64,000 bases of DNA, from NCBI GenBank assembly GCA_009760855.2, contig WPIO01000025.1, positions 1,068,501 to 1,132,500 on the forward strand, written 5' to 3'. The notes beneath the pieces were generated by a model, which worked only from the letters and a program-made list of their open reading frames with translations, had not been told where the DNA came from and did not search any database. Of this stretch, positions 1 through 9,912 are shown one piece after another. Source of the DNA: Cristatella mucedo (Eukaryota; Bryozoa; Phylactolaemata; Cristatellidae). A program made the translations under genes and the position numbers. Positions within the stretch are counted from its first letter, which is position 1, and each line of letters opens with the position of its first letter.

Positions 1-1262
1 ATTGCCTACCTGCTAGCTGCTCCTGCCTCTTCATCTTTTGCTATATGTTTCGGCAGCATTCGATGCTATTGATCACCAAGTCCTTATTGAGTGCTAGTCA
101 TCTTGCCTTGGCTTCACTATCTCGTGGTCGATTTCAGAGCATTGATGTCAACGGGCGACAGTCATCTGGGGCACCTCTAAAGTACGGAGTACCCGGGGAT
201 CTGTGCCTGGTCCACTTTTTTCACAATATATACTTTCCGTCTAGGCAAATTAATCGCCAAGTACAATCTAGACTTTCATTGTTTCATGCAGATGACACAC
301 TGCTGTTCCAGTGTTTTGATTCCAAACTGTCTCTCAGTAAGTCAAACTCTCTCACAGCATGTATTACTGAAATTTGCATTGGAAAGGCAGCAAACTTACT
401 CAAATTCGATGACGATAAAACCAACCTACTAGTTATGCGTTAACTTAACTGTTAGCCAGGAATTGGAGAATGTTACCCTCGAAATGGGCTCGACCAGAAC
501 AGAACGATCTCCTGTACGATCTGCTGCACGAAATGCTGCACCGTCCTGTTCCAATGTTACGTTTCACTAGACGACCACGCCTGTTCAGTAAAGTCTGCTT
601 GCCTTTGGTTACGTAATATTTCAAAAACGGCACCTGTTAGGACATGGATATCACATCCAAGTTGGTGCCTGCATGTGTGACTTCCCCTCTAGTCTTCCGT
701 AACTCACTGCTTGCAGATCTTCTGGCTTGTGCAATAAAATGCTTACAGTTGATGTAAAACTCTGTAGCTATTTTTGTTTGTCATGGCCTTTGCATTTGCC
801 ATATTATTCCACCTCTCATCGACGTGCGCTGGCTCCCCATCAAGCAATGTATCAGGTGTTGTCACTCAATTTGAGAGCTCTCATTCTCTTGTTCTGGCGA
901 ACATATCTGAACTACTTCGAAAGCAGCGGCTACCTGCTCTTCTGACTCTAGTCGTTTAGCTGTACCTCTAAGCAACATCCAATCATTTGGAGACCCTGCC
1001 TTTAGCTTGAGTGATCCCAATGCCTGAAATTCACTCACGACTTACGTAACATTTCCTGACTTGAAATTTTTTTAAGGCAAAAAGTCCTACTGTGCCTCAC
1101 AGCGTTTGCTCGGTCCGCGTGAATTGTCCTTTGTGTGCTTATGCATGTTCATACTATACACATTAACCAATTAAATCGATTTCTTATGTAGCTGATGTAA
1201 CTTGCCTTCAAAGAGATTTAGTTCTCATAGGATACTATACAACTATCTTATTATTATTGCTG
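1..1262 (+). mobile_element. LINE fragment (family 1), 3' half, degraded
   Basis: This is a decayed copy of the commonest LINE in the window. A reverse transcriptase (RT) segment is readable at 45-443. It includes QSIDVNGRQSS, the KYGVP motif and the palm-type FHADDT box, as in the other copies at 14.8 and 21.6 kb. Frameshifts then break it up. The non-coding tail follows, with an 'aaagagatttagttctca' remnant and a run of TTATTATTATTG at about 1250. The 5' part lies outside the window. I infer that it is inactive. Comparison is by eye with the other copies in this window. Confidence 0.8.
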
Positions 1263-1359
1263 TTATCCACCAGTGACGTCTTACCGAAATCCGAGCGTTA
1301 TATTTCAAAACGACGTAGTTGCACGATTGTTTTGCATCCACTGTCAAGTCAGCATACGT

Positions 1360-1880
1360 GCAACTAAGCAACCTCACCAAAATTAAGGCCTGCTTAGATA
1401 AGAATACAACAGCCGAACTAGGTCGCGCCTTGGTGCAATTGCATTTCAGAACTCATGGCCTCTGCACTTAATCTTCTGCCACTGGAGGAAAGCTCAGCAG
1501 CAGCTCGGCTGGTCTCTCTGCGGCTTAGCTGCTGCATCAAACCACTTTGTTTAGCGTCATTGGCTCCTTATCAAGCCTCGAATCGTATCCAAACAAACTT
1601 TCTCTGGCTACAGATCGCTTCTTTAGTTGGCACCAGCCTGCACCTATTCGCCCTCCTTGCTCCTCCAGTGCATTGTTGCACCACCTGCTCCTCGGCTTCC
1701 AGTCCTCCCACTGCCCCGCACACTGAATTGAACACTTCTCGTTTTTAGGCCTGCAATTCGTTTGCCCCTAAAATCTTAAACTTGCCCTGCCCCGGCTTTG
1801 ATCACTAACTACACTGACTCTGCATCATTTAAGTCTTAACTAAAGATGCGTCTGTTCATATGTCTGACACCTTTCTCTTC
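1360..1880 (+). mobile_element. LINE fragment (family 1), strongly diverged 3' part
   Basis: The stretch begins with an 'aattaaggcctgcttagata' segment that matches the region just after the RT core in other copies. It continues through a degraded version of the C-terminal 'aaLVQNsAARlv...LHWLP' region. Only scattered similarity remains, so it is older than most copies here. It directly follows the fragment at 1-1262 in the same orientation, so the two may be remnants of two insertions or of one broken element. Confidence 0.55.
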
Positions 1881-2952
1881 ACCTTGGTGAACTTGCCGCT
1901 ATTGTTCCTGAGTGCCGCACATGCTTCCCTGAGCTAATTTAGCACGTGTTACTAGCCAGAGATCCTACTAACCAGTGGCTCTGTGGTTGTCTTTTTGCAT
2001 GCTTTTGCCTTGTGGCCTAAGCATCCGAGTGTCTTTGCATCAGGCTCGTCGTCTGAGAATGAGACCTCACGTGCATGCCATTAACCCTGGGTTATTGATT
2101 CTCTTGCTGCGAGCTGTAAAGTATGTCTAGATGCAAATTATTTTTCTTGTGGATATGCATAAATCCGCCTATTTTTATTGTATAGTTGCTCTCGTCGGAA
2201 TATATGATGTCTTGGCATGACATGCTAAAAATGTATGGGATGTGTGTTGTTGGAATTACCTGCATGAGAAACGCCAACTGAATGCCTTCAAAACCTATAG
2301 AGAGCCTGACCACTGCAAGTTTAGTCGTGTGTATAACAATTATTACAGCGCCACCCTACCTTGAGTATAGCCCTTTCTGCTTTCTGATTGCCGATGATGG
2401 AGTTTTTCTTGTTCTCAGATACATAGCAATCTTTGCCGCTGATTTGTTCGACTCGTGTTCTTGCCTGGAAAGTAGACGTTTATGTTAGCTATTTGGACGT
2501 CGTGCGTCTTTCCTTATGTATGTTTGCCATACTGCTCCCATCCAGAAACGTGCTTCCGTGTCTGAGCTGCCTCTTTGTTAGTTTTGGGATGCCGTCTTCG
2601 TGTGTGCACTGGATTGCAACCTTGGTTTTATCAGGTGTGTTGAGGCACTCTACTTTGCCATTAGGATGTGGATGCATTCCCTACGTGGAAAGTAGTTCCA
2701 AAGGAGCCTGTTTATTTGCATACCTTGGGTGAACATGCGCCGAAATGCCGTATTCATTCCAGCCTTGAGGGAAAGCCCACTCCCTGCTCGATGCTTTCCG
2801 TCTGTCAAAGTTGTACTCCGGTGTTGCCTAGCTGCATGCCGTTAGCTCGTGCAAGCACTCCGTCAGATACCTTGGGCAGCTAGCTGCCCAGGCTTGCCCA
2901 GTGCCTGTGCCAGAAGTCACAGCAGCTGTGCTGACCACTTTAGATCACACAG
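1881..2952. other. No gene recognised; presumed WDR11 intron
   Basis: Short ORFs occur on both strands, but none has convincing splice sites or family similarity. If WDR11 continues upstream, this is intron. One segment near 2382-2418 reads like a weak WD-type strand (ADDGVFLVLR), but its flanks do not fit and I do not call it an exon. Confidence 0.4.
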
Positions 2953-3112
2953 CTCAGCAGCTTGCGGTTTCCCAAGGACGTCAGCCGTGTTAGTGACGTG
3001 GACTGGGTTAATTTGGAAACATTGGTGTACTCGGCTGCTGATGGTTATGTGACGGTTACAAAGATGGATCTCAAGGTTCACAACACACCACTTACCGAAC
3101 TGCCATCGGGAG
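2953..3112 (+). CDS. WDR11: WDR11 exon: end of the second WD-repeat region
   Basis: The acceptor is 'gatcacacag' and the donor is G|GTTAGC, phase 0 in and phase 1 out. The translation starts SSLRFPKDVSRVSDVDW and continues with a YSAADGYVTV strand. This matches vertebrate WDR11 around its 'SSLRSGRNV...DVDW...SDDGCIRVLE' stretch. It is the most upstream exon I can support. Confidence 0.85.
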
Positions 3113-6100
3113 GTTAGCAGCTGCTGCAGCACTTAGCTGTGCATTGTGTTCCACGTTTGTGTTCATCGTTAACCATGCCGAGTTAAAGGCACCAATGTTA
3201 GTGCTGCAGTGAAGGTGTGCATGTTTACCGAGGGCACGGTGCTGGCAAGATAAGTACTATATGCACAGCGAGTGCTGTGTACAGGGTGATTAAATCTTGT
3301 GCTTATAAATCCTTGATGGCTTGATTGCCGTTTATACTGCTTGCCAAATGTGTGCTGTTAATTTGTTTAGGCTCGCTTGTTTGTGATTACTTTGTAATTT
3401 GGCATATTGCGATTGCAAGGCAAACAAACTTGGCTGTGTTAGCTAAGTTTGTCGTGCCGTCACGTGACAGTCGTGTGCAAGAGTTTGTTGGTCAGCCTTG
3501 TGTATCTGTCTTTAACCGGGCAGCTGTAGACTTTTTTGGCACCGCATGTCAGACATTGAAACGAATTAAACTAGTGATCAAGTATGAAAATATTAGCATC
3601 TGCAGGGTAATTGTGTATCGTTCCGTAGAGCACCAGCTACACGACTGTCACCTTAGCGACCGGGAGATGCAACACCTCGGGTGGTACAGCAGCCATACAA
3701 GTATGGCTCAAACCTATTTAAAAACTCACCAATGTATTCACAGTCTGATCAGACTGTCATAGTCATCGTAAAAGGGCCATCGACGCTGCAATTTGAAGAA
3801 GCAGGATGAAGACTCTTCACAAGCTATGTTGCTTAGACACCCACCCGTCTGCCTCACCTCTTTAGTCTGATGTTACCCTGTGTGTGCAGGAACGAGAGCT
3901 CCTCACGAATCAACTCATAAGTGCATCGTAATTACTAGCTTTTATTTGAGGCTATAATTCAATAGGCAATTAGAATGCACTTTTGTAACTTGTGTGCTGC
4001 ATCGCTTAACCAAAGTGCAGGCAAGCTCTCTTAAAGAGAGAATCGTGCACGGTATGGACTCATTGGGTTATATGCAAAGTTTTGGATGATGTCGAAGACA
4101 AGATTTATCTGGTTTGTCCTTGGCAAGAGAAAATAACATTGTCTTGTTGCCGGTACGTGAGTTTGTGGGTGCAAATAGTATATGCAATCACACAATGCCT
4201 TGCAAAATACTGGTGCTTTTAAACCTTCAACTTTTGTAATGATCTAATCCGAAATGTCTGTGCTTCAAGTCGTGTTCACAGCATTAAATTTGAATAAAAT
4301 GTTCTGGCTAATTGAGTAAATGTTTTTTTCGTGTATAGCTGAATTCAATTCTATCAGGTTGAAGCTATTGTTATTCTTTCATGCATTTTGTCACTCCTAA
4401 ATAGTGTTAGACTTGCTTGGCCTACAGGCTATGGCGGCATGATCTGTAATACTTTTTTTAAATTGTATCGTCGCCCCAGCTCTTGCAACTCATCCTATCA
4501 TGAGCTGTTGCACCAAGCTACCAGTCTAAAGCATGACCCGTTATGGCATTTTAAGTTAGGCTCGTAGTCCCAGTTGAGGTAATGCAACTCATCACAAACG
4601 GCTGCTGGTCGGTTGCTGCTCACAAGGAAACCGTTGCAGAAGAAGGGCTCGTGAGCCAGCCGTATGACAGATATGGTTTTTAGATAGTTGCTACAAATTG
4701 TGGTGTATAATAATACGTGCGAGGAGCTCACTGCCTGTGGACTCACTTGATTAAGTCATAGTAGTTTTGTCACGGAGGACACCGCTGCGCCATCTTGCCT
4801 CTTGACGGAAGTGCGTCATCTTGCGGCATGGCAGACTATCTAGCTTTAATTAGTAGATATATCAGTGACACTGAAGACTGATTGAACAGATTTTCTTAAC
4901 GAATCAGCATGCTTCGGCTGCTCCTTGACGGTTTGTGCTTGCTAGCCTTCAGCACTAAATGAGCACACTGCTAGGAGGCTGACATTTTTTAGTATACCAA
5001 CTCAACATAGGACACCCAATTTTTATCTTTGCAGACTCGAAACTGAGTAACTACTTAAAAGACGACAGGGAGTATATTGTATGTGTGATAACCACTGGAG
5101 CGTGGCTAGGGAGTTCGTTTTTGTGTATTGTCTGTAGCCAGGAGTGCGGCTGCTAATTAAGTGTGAGAAACAAGCTGTAATCATGGGATGAGTAGCTATT
5201 CAAAAATGTATGCAACCTGGGCACTTACATACTACTGTAGGATATCTTTCAAAGCTGCTATGAAGCACACGTGGTGGACACTATTCAGACCAAAGCTAGC
5301 CCAAATGAGTCGGGAATCAATGGCAGGAAAGTGATTGACCGAAGCAGTAATGTAACTCCACAAAGTCATAAAGACCATGTGAGTGTTACGCAGGAGAGTT
5401 TTGTATAGCGCACTCACAGCCTAAGAGGCTTTCGGTAGGAATTCGGTAGCCAACAGACTTCGTAACAAAGAGAAAGTGGGAAGCATAGCAGAGTCAGGAG
5501 AGCAGTTGAGGTAGTGAGTAGCATGGAAGTACCAGCTCAGGACCGCTGGAAAGGATGAGCCATTGTCAGCAGTAAGAGAGTAGTTGTCGTTGCGTTGGTG
5601 TCGGACTGTTGGTCTTAGTGATACTGTGCCTGGTCACCACTTGGGAATCTCGCCAGCTGCTTCTTGGCTTTTGGGTGCTGCACAGCACATTTCGTCAGTG
5701 TTTACAGCGAGTTATTTGGCTTTTTCAGCTTTCTCAGCCTGTGCCGCGCTGCTTCCGCCTGCTGATCGTCTGGCTGCAAAAACCTTGCTGTGCCACCAGC
5801 CGTGGAAGTCAAAGTTTGCATACGAAGCAGACGACAGTGGCGACAGCGGTGTGCGCAGCTCGCGAGAGCTTGCCAGGTGTCTTTCAGAGTGAGCTACGCC
5901 CCCACAAGTTCAGGCTTGAATGGCAGTGCATTATTTGGCCCATCGTGCGTGACGGTGGCATTCTGTCGGCAGGCAGGCAGGCCGTGATGCTCCCATGCTC
6001 GTCCAACCTTCCATTTTCATTTTCAATTGTCTTGTACGCAGAGAGATGCAGCAGCACATGCTGAGCAGCAGGTGCAGCATAGCGGAAAGGTGCCTAATAG

Positions 6101-9100
6101 TGGCGAGGTAAGTTTTCTTGGTTGAAGCTGCTGCTGCTGCTGCTGCTGCTTCTTCTGCGTCGTGTCTCGTGCGGCGTACATGCTGCCTTGCCTGATCTCG
6201 GCACGTAGCTGGTGTATAAATTTCGCGAGCTTTTATTTCGTTTTTGCTTTGCTACAGGATGCTCGGCGACTGCTTCGAGGCCGACTTTTGGAATGTTGCA
6301 CTTCATTACCTGAAGCTTGGCCAGATGGCAGCAGCAGCAGCAGCGGCGGCGGCCCCGAGCTCGGGAATCGCCAATGGGTCCTGTGCAAGCGATCTCGATG
6401 CCACGCCCATCTCTGCTGCTGTGGGCGGCAGCAGCAGCGCAACAGCACCACCTTTATCGGCGAGCTTCAGCGACATGGCGGCCGGCTTTGCTGAGCCTTT
6501 GGAAGCATGCTACGACCTGTTCTGCGATAACGGTAGCTACCGGGTACGATGCTATGCCGGCCCCCCGCGTGCGTGTGCAACCCAGGCGTCGCCCCCCCCC
6601 CCATACCAACCTCCGTACCCCCACCCTGAAAATCGAGCGCTCTTGCAACGCTTGGCCGTCCAGAGATGCTGCTCCTGTTGGCCTCATCTCGCCCTCGCCC
6701 TTTCCGGCGGTTCTCTTGGCCGATACGCTGCTGTTGCTTTTTCGTTTGCGCTCGTCGTGGCCCTAGGACGCCGAGCTGGCACGTGTGCTGATTCATGACA
6801 GTCGGCGCAGCGAGGAGGCCGCCGACACGAGCTCACAGTGCGCCGGCAAGTACGTGCTGCTCGGCGAGACTGACAGGGCCGTGCACCTGCTGCTCGACAC
6901 CGACCCCTCGTCGGCGCACTACCTCACCAACTGCCTCAAGTGAGCAAGTCGCTAGTCGCAATGTTGCCGCTGGCGCCTCGGTCGCCGCCCTTAAGCACGC
7001 AGCGCTGCTGGCGGTGGCTTGGCTGTCTGGACGAGCCGAGGCGCCGTGCCGAGGCAATGTGTGTGCCGTCGGCTTCTTTGCAGGGCCTGCCTGCTTACCT
7101 CAGCTAGGTCGTCGGGTGCCTCGCTGAGTACGATCAAGCTCGTCGCCACCAATCTCATCGCCAGCGGCAAGCTGTCAGGTTTGGACGCCCGGGGGGGGGG
7201 AGAGGGGGAATGATGAGCCGGCGGCAGCATGATGAGCTCGTTTGCGAAGTTCGGCTCGGCCGCCCTGCGCTGCAGCAGCAGGGTGCGCCCGGCTGCAGAA
7301 CGAGGCCTTAGCGATTCACTGCCCCTCCACCCGGTTGACTGCTCTCTTGATCGTGTGTCTCTTGATGTGTCCTTCGCCGTCGTCGTTCGGGGCACGTGCT
7401 TGCCCGAAGTCAGTCGTCTCGGGTTTGTGGTCGTCGTCAGCATCGAGTGCAGTGTGTTACTTTGCGTGCACTCCTTTTCCAAGGGCTGATCTTGTGCTTA
7501 CCATTTCGTTAGCTCATACTGTGGCTTGCTTGGTCTCGAGGCTGAAATGACACATCGCTATGTTGCACTAGCTCGCGATTCGTCCTGTCAACGGGGGGGG
7601 GGGGGGGCCGAGGATTGACGGGTCGGTCGATCTCCCTTTGGCTAGACACTGATCGCCTGAACAGTCAGGATCGGCCAGCTGAGTGGTCCGCAATGAATGG
7701 ATGTGTATGTGGTTTGTCGTTGTTTTCGTAATCTTTGAGCTAAATATTGCTTTAGCCTGATTCCTTATCTGGCACCCAGCTCATGGTAGTGGAAGTGTGG
7801 ACCCTAGCAGAATTGGCATAGCAGCTGTGAATGAGAGAAACAAAGGGATAGAGGTCATGAGTAGATTGTAGAGATTCAGTTCTCTATTGGTTTTATGCAA
7901 ATTCTATTGTCATTATTGCTGTCGATGTTGGTATTTGCTATATTTGGCTAGTCATTAAGTGTTAGTTCTTGGGAATCTGTTGTTTTGTGAAGATAATGTC
8001 GGAATGGCTCAGCATAAGCAATTGATCAATTGATCGCAGCTCGATGTAACGTCTATTTAGCAAAGCTCGTGCTTCTTTATACTTGTCTGTACAATGACTG
8101 AGTGAGCATCGCAGTGGCCACATGCTTGCTGGCCTACCGGCCTGTGCAATCAGGTGCTTACAGCTGATGCAAAACTCTGCAGCTAGGCCTGTCTGTCGTG
8201 AGCGTCGCAGTTGCCACATCACACCAATTCTCGCCGACCTGCACTGGCTACCAGTCAAGCAACGGGTCGACTTCAAGGTTTTGTCACTCACTTTTAGGTC
8301 ACTTCATTCTTTGGCTCCAGCCTATCACTCAGATCTACTCACCGACCAGGCCAGGCATCGTACCACCCGCTTTTCAGAATCCAACAGTTTACCAATACCT
8401 CGTACAAACCTCAAATCCTTTGGAGACCGTGCATTTAGTTCGTATGCTCCCAAAGCCTGGAACTCACTCCCGACCTGCGTCACAACATTCCCTAACTTGA
8501 CCACATTTAAAAAGAACTTGAAAACTCACCTATTTAGGACAGCATTTAGTGGGTCCCTATGATTCGTCCTCATGTGCTTATGCGTTCTGACACTGTGCAT
8601 GCTGCCACTAACCATACTTGCATGCTGACCCTGTGCAAGTCACCTCTAACTATGTTATTCATGTTGTTTATCAAGCATGATATTACTCACCATTCAATCG
8701 GGTTTCCCTTTGCAGCAAATGTAAAGCGCCTAGAAAGCGATTGAGTTCTCTGAGGGCGCTTTATCAAGTGCATTATTATTATTATTAGTATTGTTACCGT
8801 TTACTTCTCGTATAAATATGCCACTCAATAGTTTAGGTTTTTTGCTGGTGGCTTATTTACACACCTTTTTTCAGAGGGTATCCTACTTCTCTGTCTGATC
8901 GATAAAGGTCTGGATGCTTGTCGCTATCTTCAGACGTACAGCCTGTGGGAAGACTCGGTCCAGTTGGCAAAGGTACGTCTTCGAGTGGTGCATTTGTTCT
9001 GTCATCGTACCAGCTAGTACAAGTCTATAAATGCAAGTTCATCGAGTGCTGGTGAGCACGACCTCACTGCCTCAGATGTTGATGCTACTGCAAGTGCTCG

Positions 9101-9912
9101 GATTGTCCGTAGCTCAAGCCTGTGGCTCGCCAAGCATCAAGTGGCATTTAGTCCAGCTTGCAAGTTGCCGTGCTGCCTGAAACAGCCAACTACCATAACA
9201 GCGATGTTTTTATCTCGTTATCGCTTGCCTGTCTTTTTCCCAGCTGTTTCTTGGACCAGCCGATAACATAGAAGTAATCGGCCGATGGATAGACCACCTG
9301 TGCTCCCCTAATGTAAACAGGAAGGTACGTGCTGTAGAACAGTGCCGCTTGCCTTTGCATTGCGTAACAGGCCATGCTACTGCTGCTGCTGCTGCAGCCG
9401 CCCACACCGACGGTTGCCATTCTTACTTCAGGAGAAAGCCATCCTAGCTGCCCTATCGACAAGGCAGTTTGTCCGCGCCATCGAGCTGCTCTATGGCTCT
9501 CACTGCTTCAGCACTGCAGCCCTGTTTGCCGAGGCATGTGAGCAGTTCGGCGTCCTGGACTCTAGTGAGCGCACCTGTATCCTTTTTTTCCCACGTCCGT
9601 ACGTCGTGTGCTTGCCGGTGACATGATGTTCGAAAGAGGCTATTAGGAACCTCACTGTGAGCACAAAATGATTTTTGCTGTTCGATGGGCTCACTTGCAC
9701 GCAGTGTACGCTCCTTGACGCATTCACTCGCGATTGGCCTGCGTGCAGTGCACATCGTGGAGGCCGTCTTCCAGCAGTACGCACGCATTCTCCGCGAGCA
9801 CCTCCTGTACTCAGCAGCTGGATTTTACCAGGCCAAGGCCGGCCCCAACGGCAGCCTGTCGGAGCTGAATGAGGCAGCAAAGTCAGTCGCTGAAGGTCCG
9901 GATTGCACGTGA
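2953..9912 (+). CDS. WDR11: WDR11 orthologue, C-terminal 471 codons in ten exons (5' incomplete)
   Basis: WDR11 is a large WD-repeat plus alpha-solenoid protein. In mammals it acts with FAM91A1 in tethering vesicles at the trans-Golgi and is linked to Hedgehog signalling and cilia (established knowledge). The exons I read are 2953-3112, 5729-5876, 6042-6107, 6258-6543, 6767-6939, 7084-7178, 8875-8972, 9244-9324, 9432-9576 and 9749-9912. All have AG/GT borders and the phases chain without a conflict to a TGA at 9910-9912. Landmarks recalled from vertebrate WDR11 are present: DVDW, LLCLIDK..DACRYLQTY, STIKLVATN, W.DHLCSP.VN and a C-terminal AALF.EAC segment. The vertebrate protein is about 1,220 residues, so roughly the first 750 are missing and should lie upstream of base 1. 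An oddity is an Ala/Ser-rich insertion in the 6258-6543 exon. Confidence 0.93.
3113..5728 (+). other. WDR11 intron, 2.6 kb
   Basis: This lies between two phase-matched WDR11 exons. It holds a 145-codon open frame at 3325-3762 with no recognisable family or splice context, which I take as chance, and a minus-strand LINE family 2 tail at about 5215-5500. I see nothing else. Confidence 0.7.
5215..5500 (-). mobile_element. LINE family 2 3' tail fragment
   Basis: On the minus strand this reads as a tail with 'ctgactctgctatgcttccc', 'actttctctttgttacg' and 'aggctgtgagtgcgctatac'. The same succession occurs on the plus strand at 32.48-32.66 kb, next to an RT C-terminal fragment. No coding part is left. 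It lies inside a WDR11 intron. Confidence 0.75.
5729..5876 (+). CDS. WDR11: WDR11 exon with LLxP...K..LLHQPW segment
   Basis: The acceptor is tttttcag and the donor is CCAG|GTGTCT, phase 1 in and phase 2 out. The peptide includes LLPPADRLAAKTLLCHQPWK, close to the vertebrate 'LLVPRASLALKAFLLHQPWN' region between the WD repeats and the alpha-solenoid. The following stretch is acidic and variable (ADDSGDSG), as expected for this linker. Confidence 0.88.
6042..6107 (+). CDS. WDR11: WDR11 exon, 66 nt
   Basis: This small exon lies between ttgtacgcag and GCGAG|GTAAGT. Joined in phase it reads EMQQHMLSSRCSIAERCLIV, matching the 'LLQRCLLVSRL' helix of vertebrate WDR11. Its length of 66 nt keeps phase 2 on both sides, and the next exon supplies the completing base. 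Confidence 0.82.
6258..6543 (+). CDS. WDR11: WDR11 exon with poly-alanine/serine insertion
   Basis: The acceptor is gctacag and the donor is TACCGG|GTACGA. The exon opens with MLGDCFEADFWNVALHYLK, the counterpart of 'LYGDESELHFWTVAAHYLH'. A run of nine alanines encoded by GCAGCAGCAGCAGCAGCGGC and a Ser/Ala-rich stretch follow, then CYDLFCDNGSY, which matches 'CYDVLCENAYF'. The donor at 6543 was preferred over one at 6533 because only it keeps phase 0 with the next exon. Confidence 0.88.
6767..6939 (+). CDS. WDR11: WDR11 exon: GKYVLLGETDRAVHLLL helix pair
   Basis: The acceptor is gccctag and the donor is CTCAA|GTGAGC. The peptide contains GKYVLLGETDRAVHLLLDTD and SSAHYLTNCLK, nearly collinear with vertebrate 'LLLLGQTDRAVQLLLETS..NQHYYCDSLK'. 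This is a confident identity call. Confidence 0.95.
7084..7178 (+). CDS. WDR11: WDR11 exon: STIKLVATNLIASGKL
   Basis: The acceptor is ttctttgcag and the donor is TCAG|GTTTGG. The peptide ACLLTSARSSGASLSTIKLV continues ATNLIASGKLS. It matches vertebrate 'ACLVTTVTSSGPSQSTIKLVATNMIANGKL'. Phase 2 in, phase 1 out. Confidence 0.95.
7179..8874 (+). other. WDR11 intron, 1.7 kb, with poly-G tracts and a LINE
   Basis: This intron holds a G10 run at about 7191-7200, a longer G run at about 7593-7606, and a plus-strand LINE 3' fragment at 8105-8795. No exon candidates were seen. Confidence 0.75.
8105..8795 (+). mobile_element. LINE family 1, 3' part with intact RT C-terminus and tail
   Basis: An uninterrupted 146-codon frame at 8122-8562 encodes the LINE C-terminal region. 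It contains LAGLPACAIRCLQLMQNSAA, then LHWLPV, FRSLHSLAPAY and APKAWNSLP, all typical of L2/CR1-type elements. The 3' UTR follows and ends in the hairpin AAAGCGCC...GGGCGCTT, then 'atcaagtgcattattattat'. It is one of the best-preserved 3' ends in the window, so probably a recent 5'-truncated insertion. It lies in a WDR11 intron, same strand. Confidence 0.9.
8875..8972 (+). CDS. WDR11: WDR11 exon: LLCLIDKGLDACRYLQTY
   Basis: The acceptor is cttttttcag and the donor is GCAAAG|GTACGT. The peptide GILLLCLIDKGLDACRYLQT is almost the vertebrate 'GVQLLCLIDKAADACRYLQT', followed by W(E)DSVQLAK. This was the key segment for naming the gene. Confidence 0.96.
9244..9324 (+). CDS. WDR11: WDR11 exon: RWIDHLCSPNVN
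   Basis: An 81-nt exon, phase 0 on both sides, between tttttcccag and AGGAAG|GTACGT. IGRWIDHLCSPNVNRK matches vertebrate 'LRRWVDHLCSPQVNQK'. Confidence 0.94.
9432..9576 (+). CDS. WDR11: WDR11 exon: solenoid helices
   Basis: The acceptor is tcttacttcag and the donor is ACCT|GTATCC. The peptide reads KAILAALSTRQFVRAIELLY, then FSTAALFAEACEQFGVL. This matches 'KALLVLLSLG...AETLHS' and 'FDRAALFVEACLKYGAF'. Confidence 0.93.
9749..9912 (+). CDS. WDR11: WDR11 terminal coding exon
   Basis: The acceptor is gcgtgcag, and phase 1 from the previous exon is completed. The peptide HIVEAVFQQYARILREHLL continues with SAAGFYQAKAG and LSELNEAAKS, then a TGA at 9910-9912. It corresponds to vertebrate 'IYADYARSLKNLGFKQAAVLFASKAG...LLNELES'. 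The last 12 or so residues differ, as is common at this C-terminus. I found no canonical AATAAA shortly after the stop, so the 3' UTR end is unknown. Confidence 0.92.

Noticed and set aside
2282..2488. Possible WD-repeat strand (ADDGVFLVLR) upstream of the first WDR11 exon
   Set aside because: Only ten residues look right, the borders do not give a phase-consistent exon and neighbouring WDR11 landmarks are missing.
3325..3762. 145-codon plus-strand ORF in a WDR11 intron
   Set aside because: No recognisable domain, Cys/Val/Ile-rich chance-like composition, and it lies between two exons that join in phase without it.
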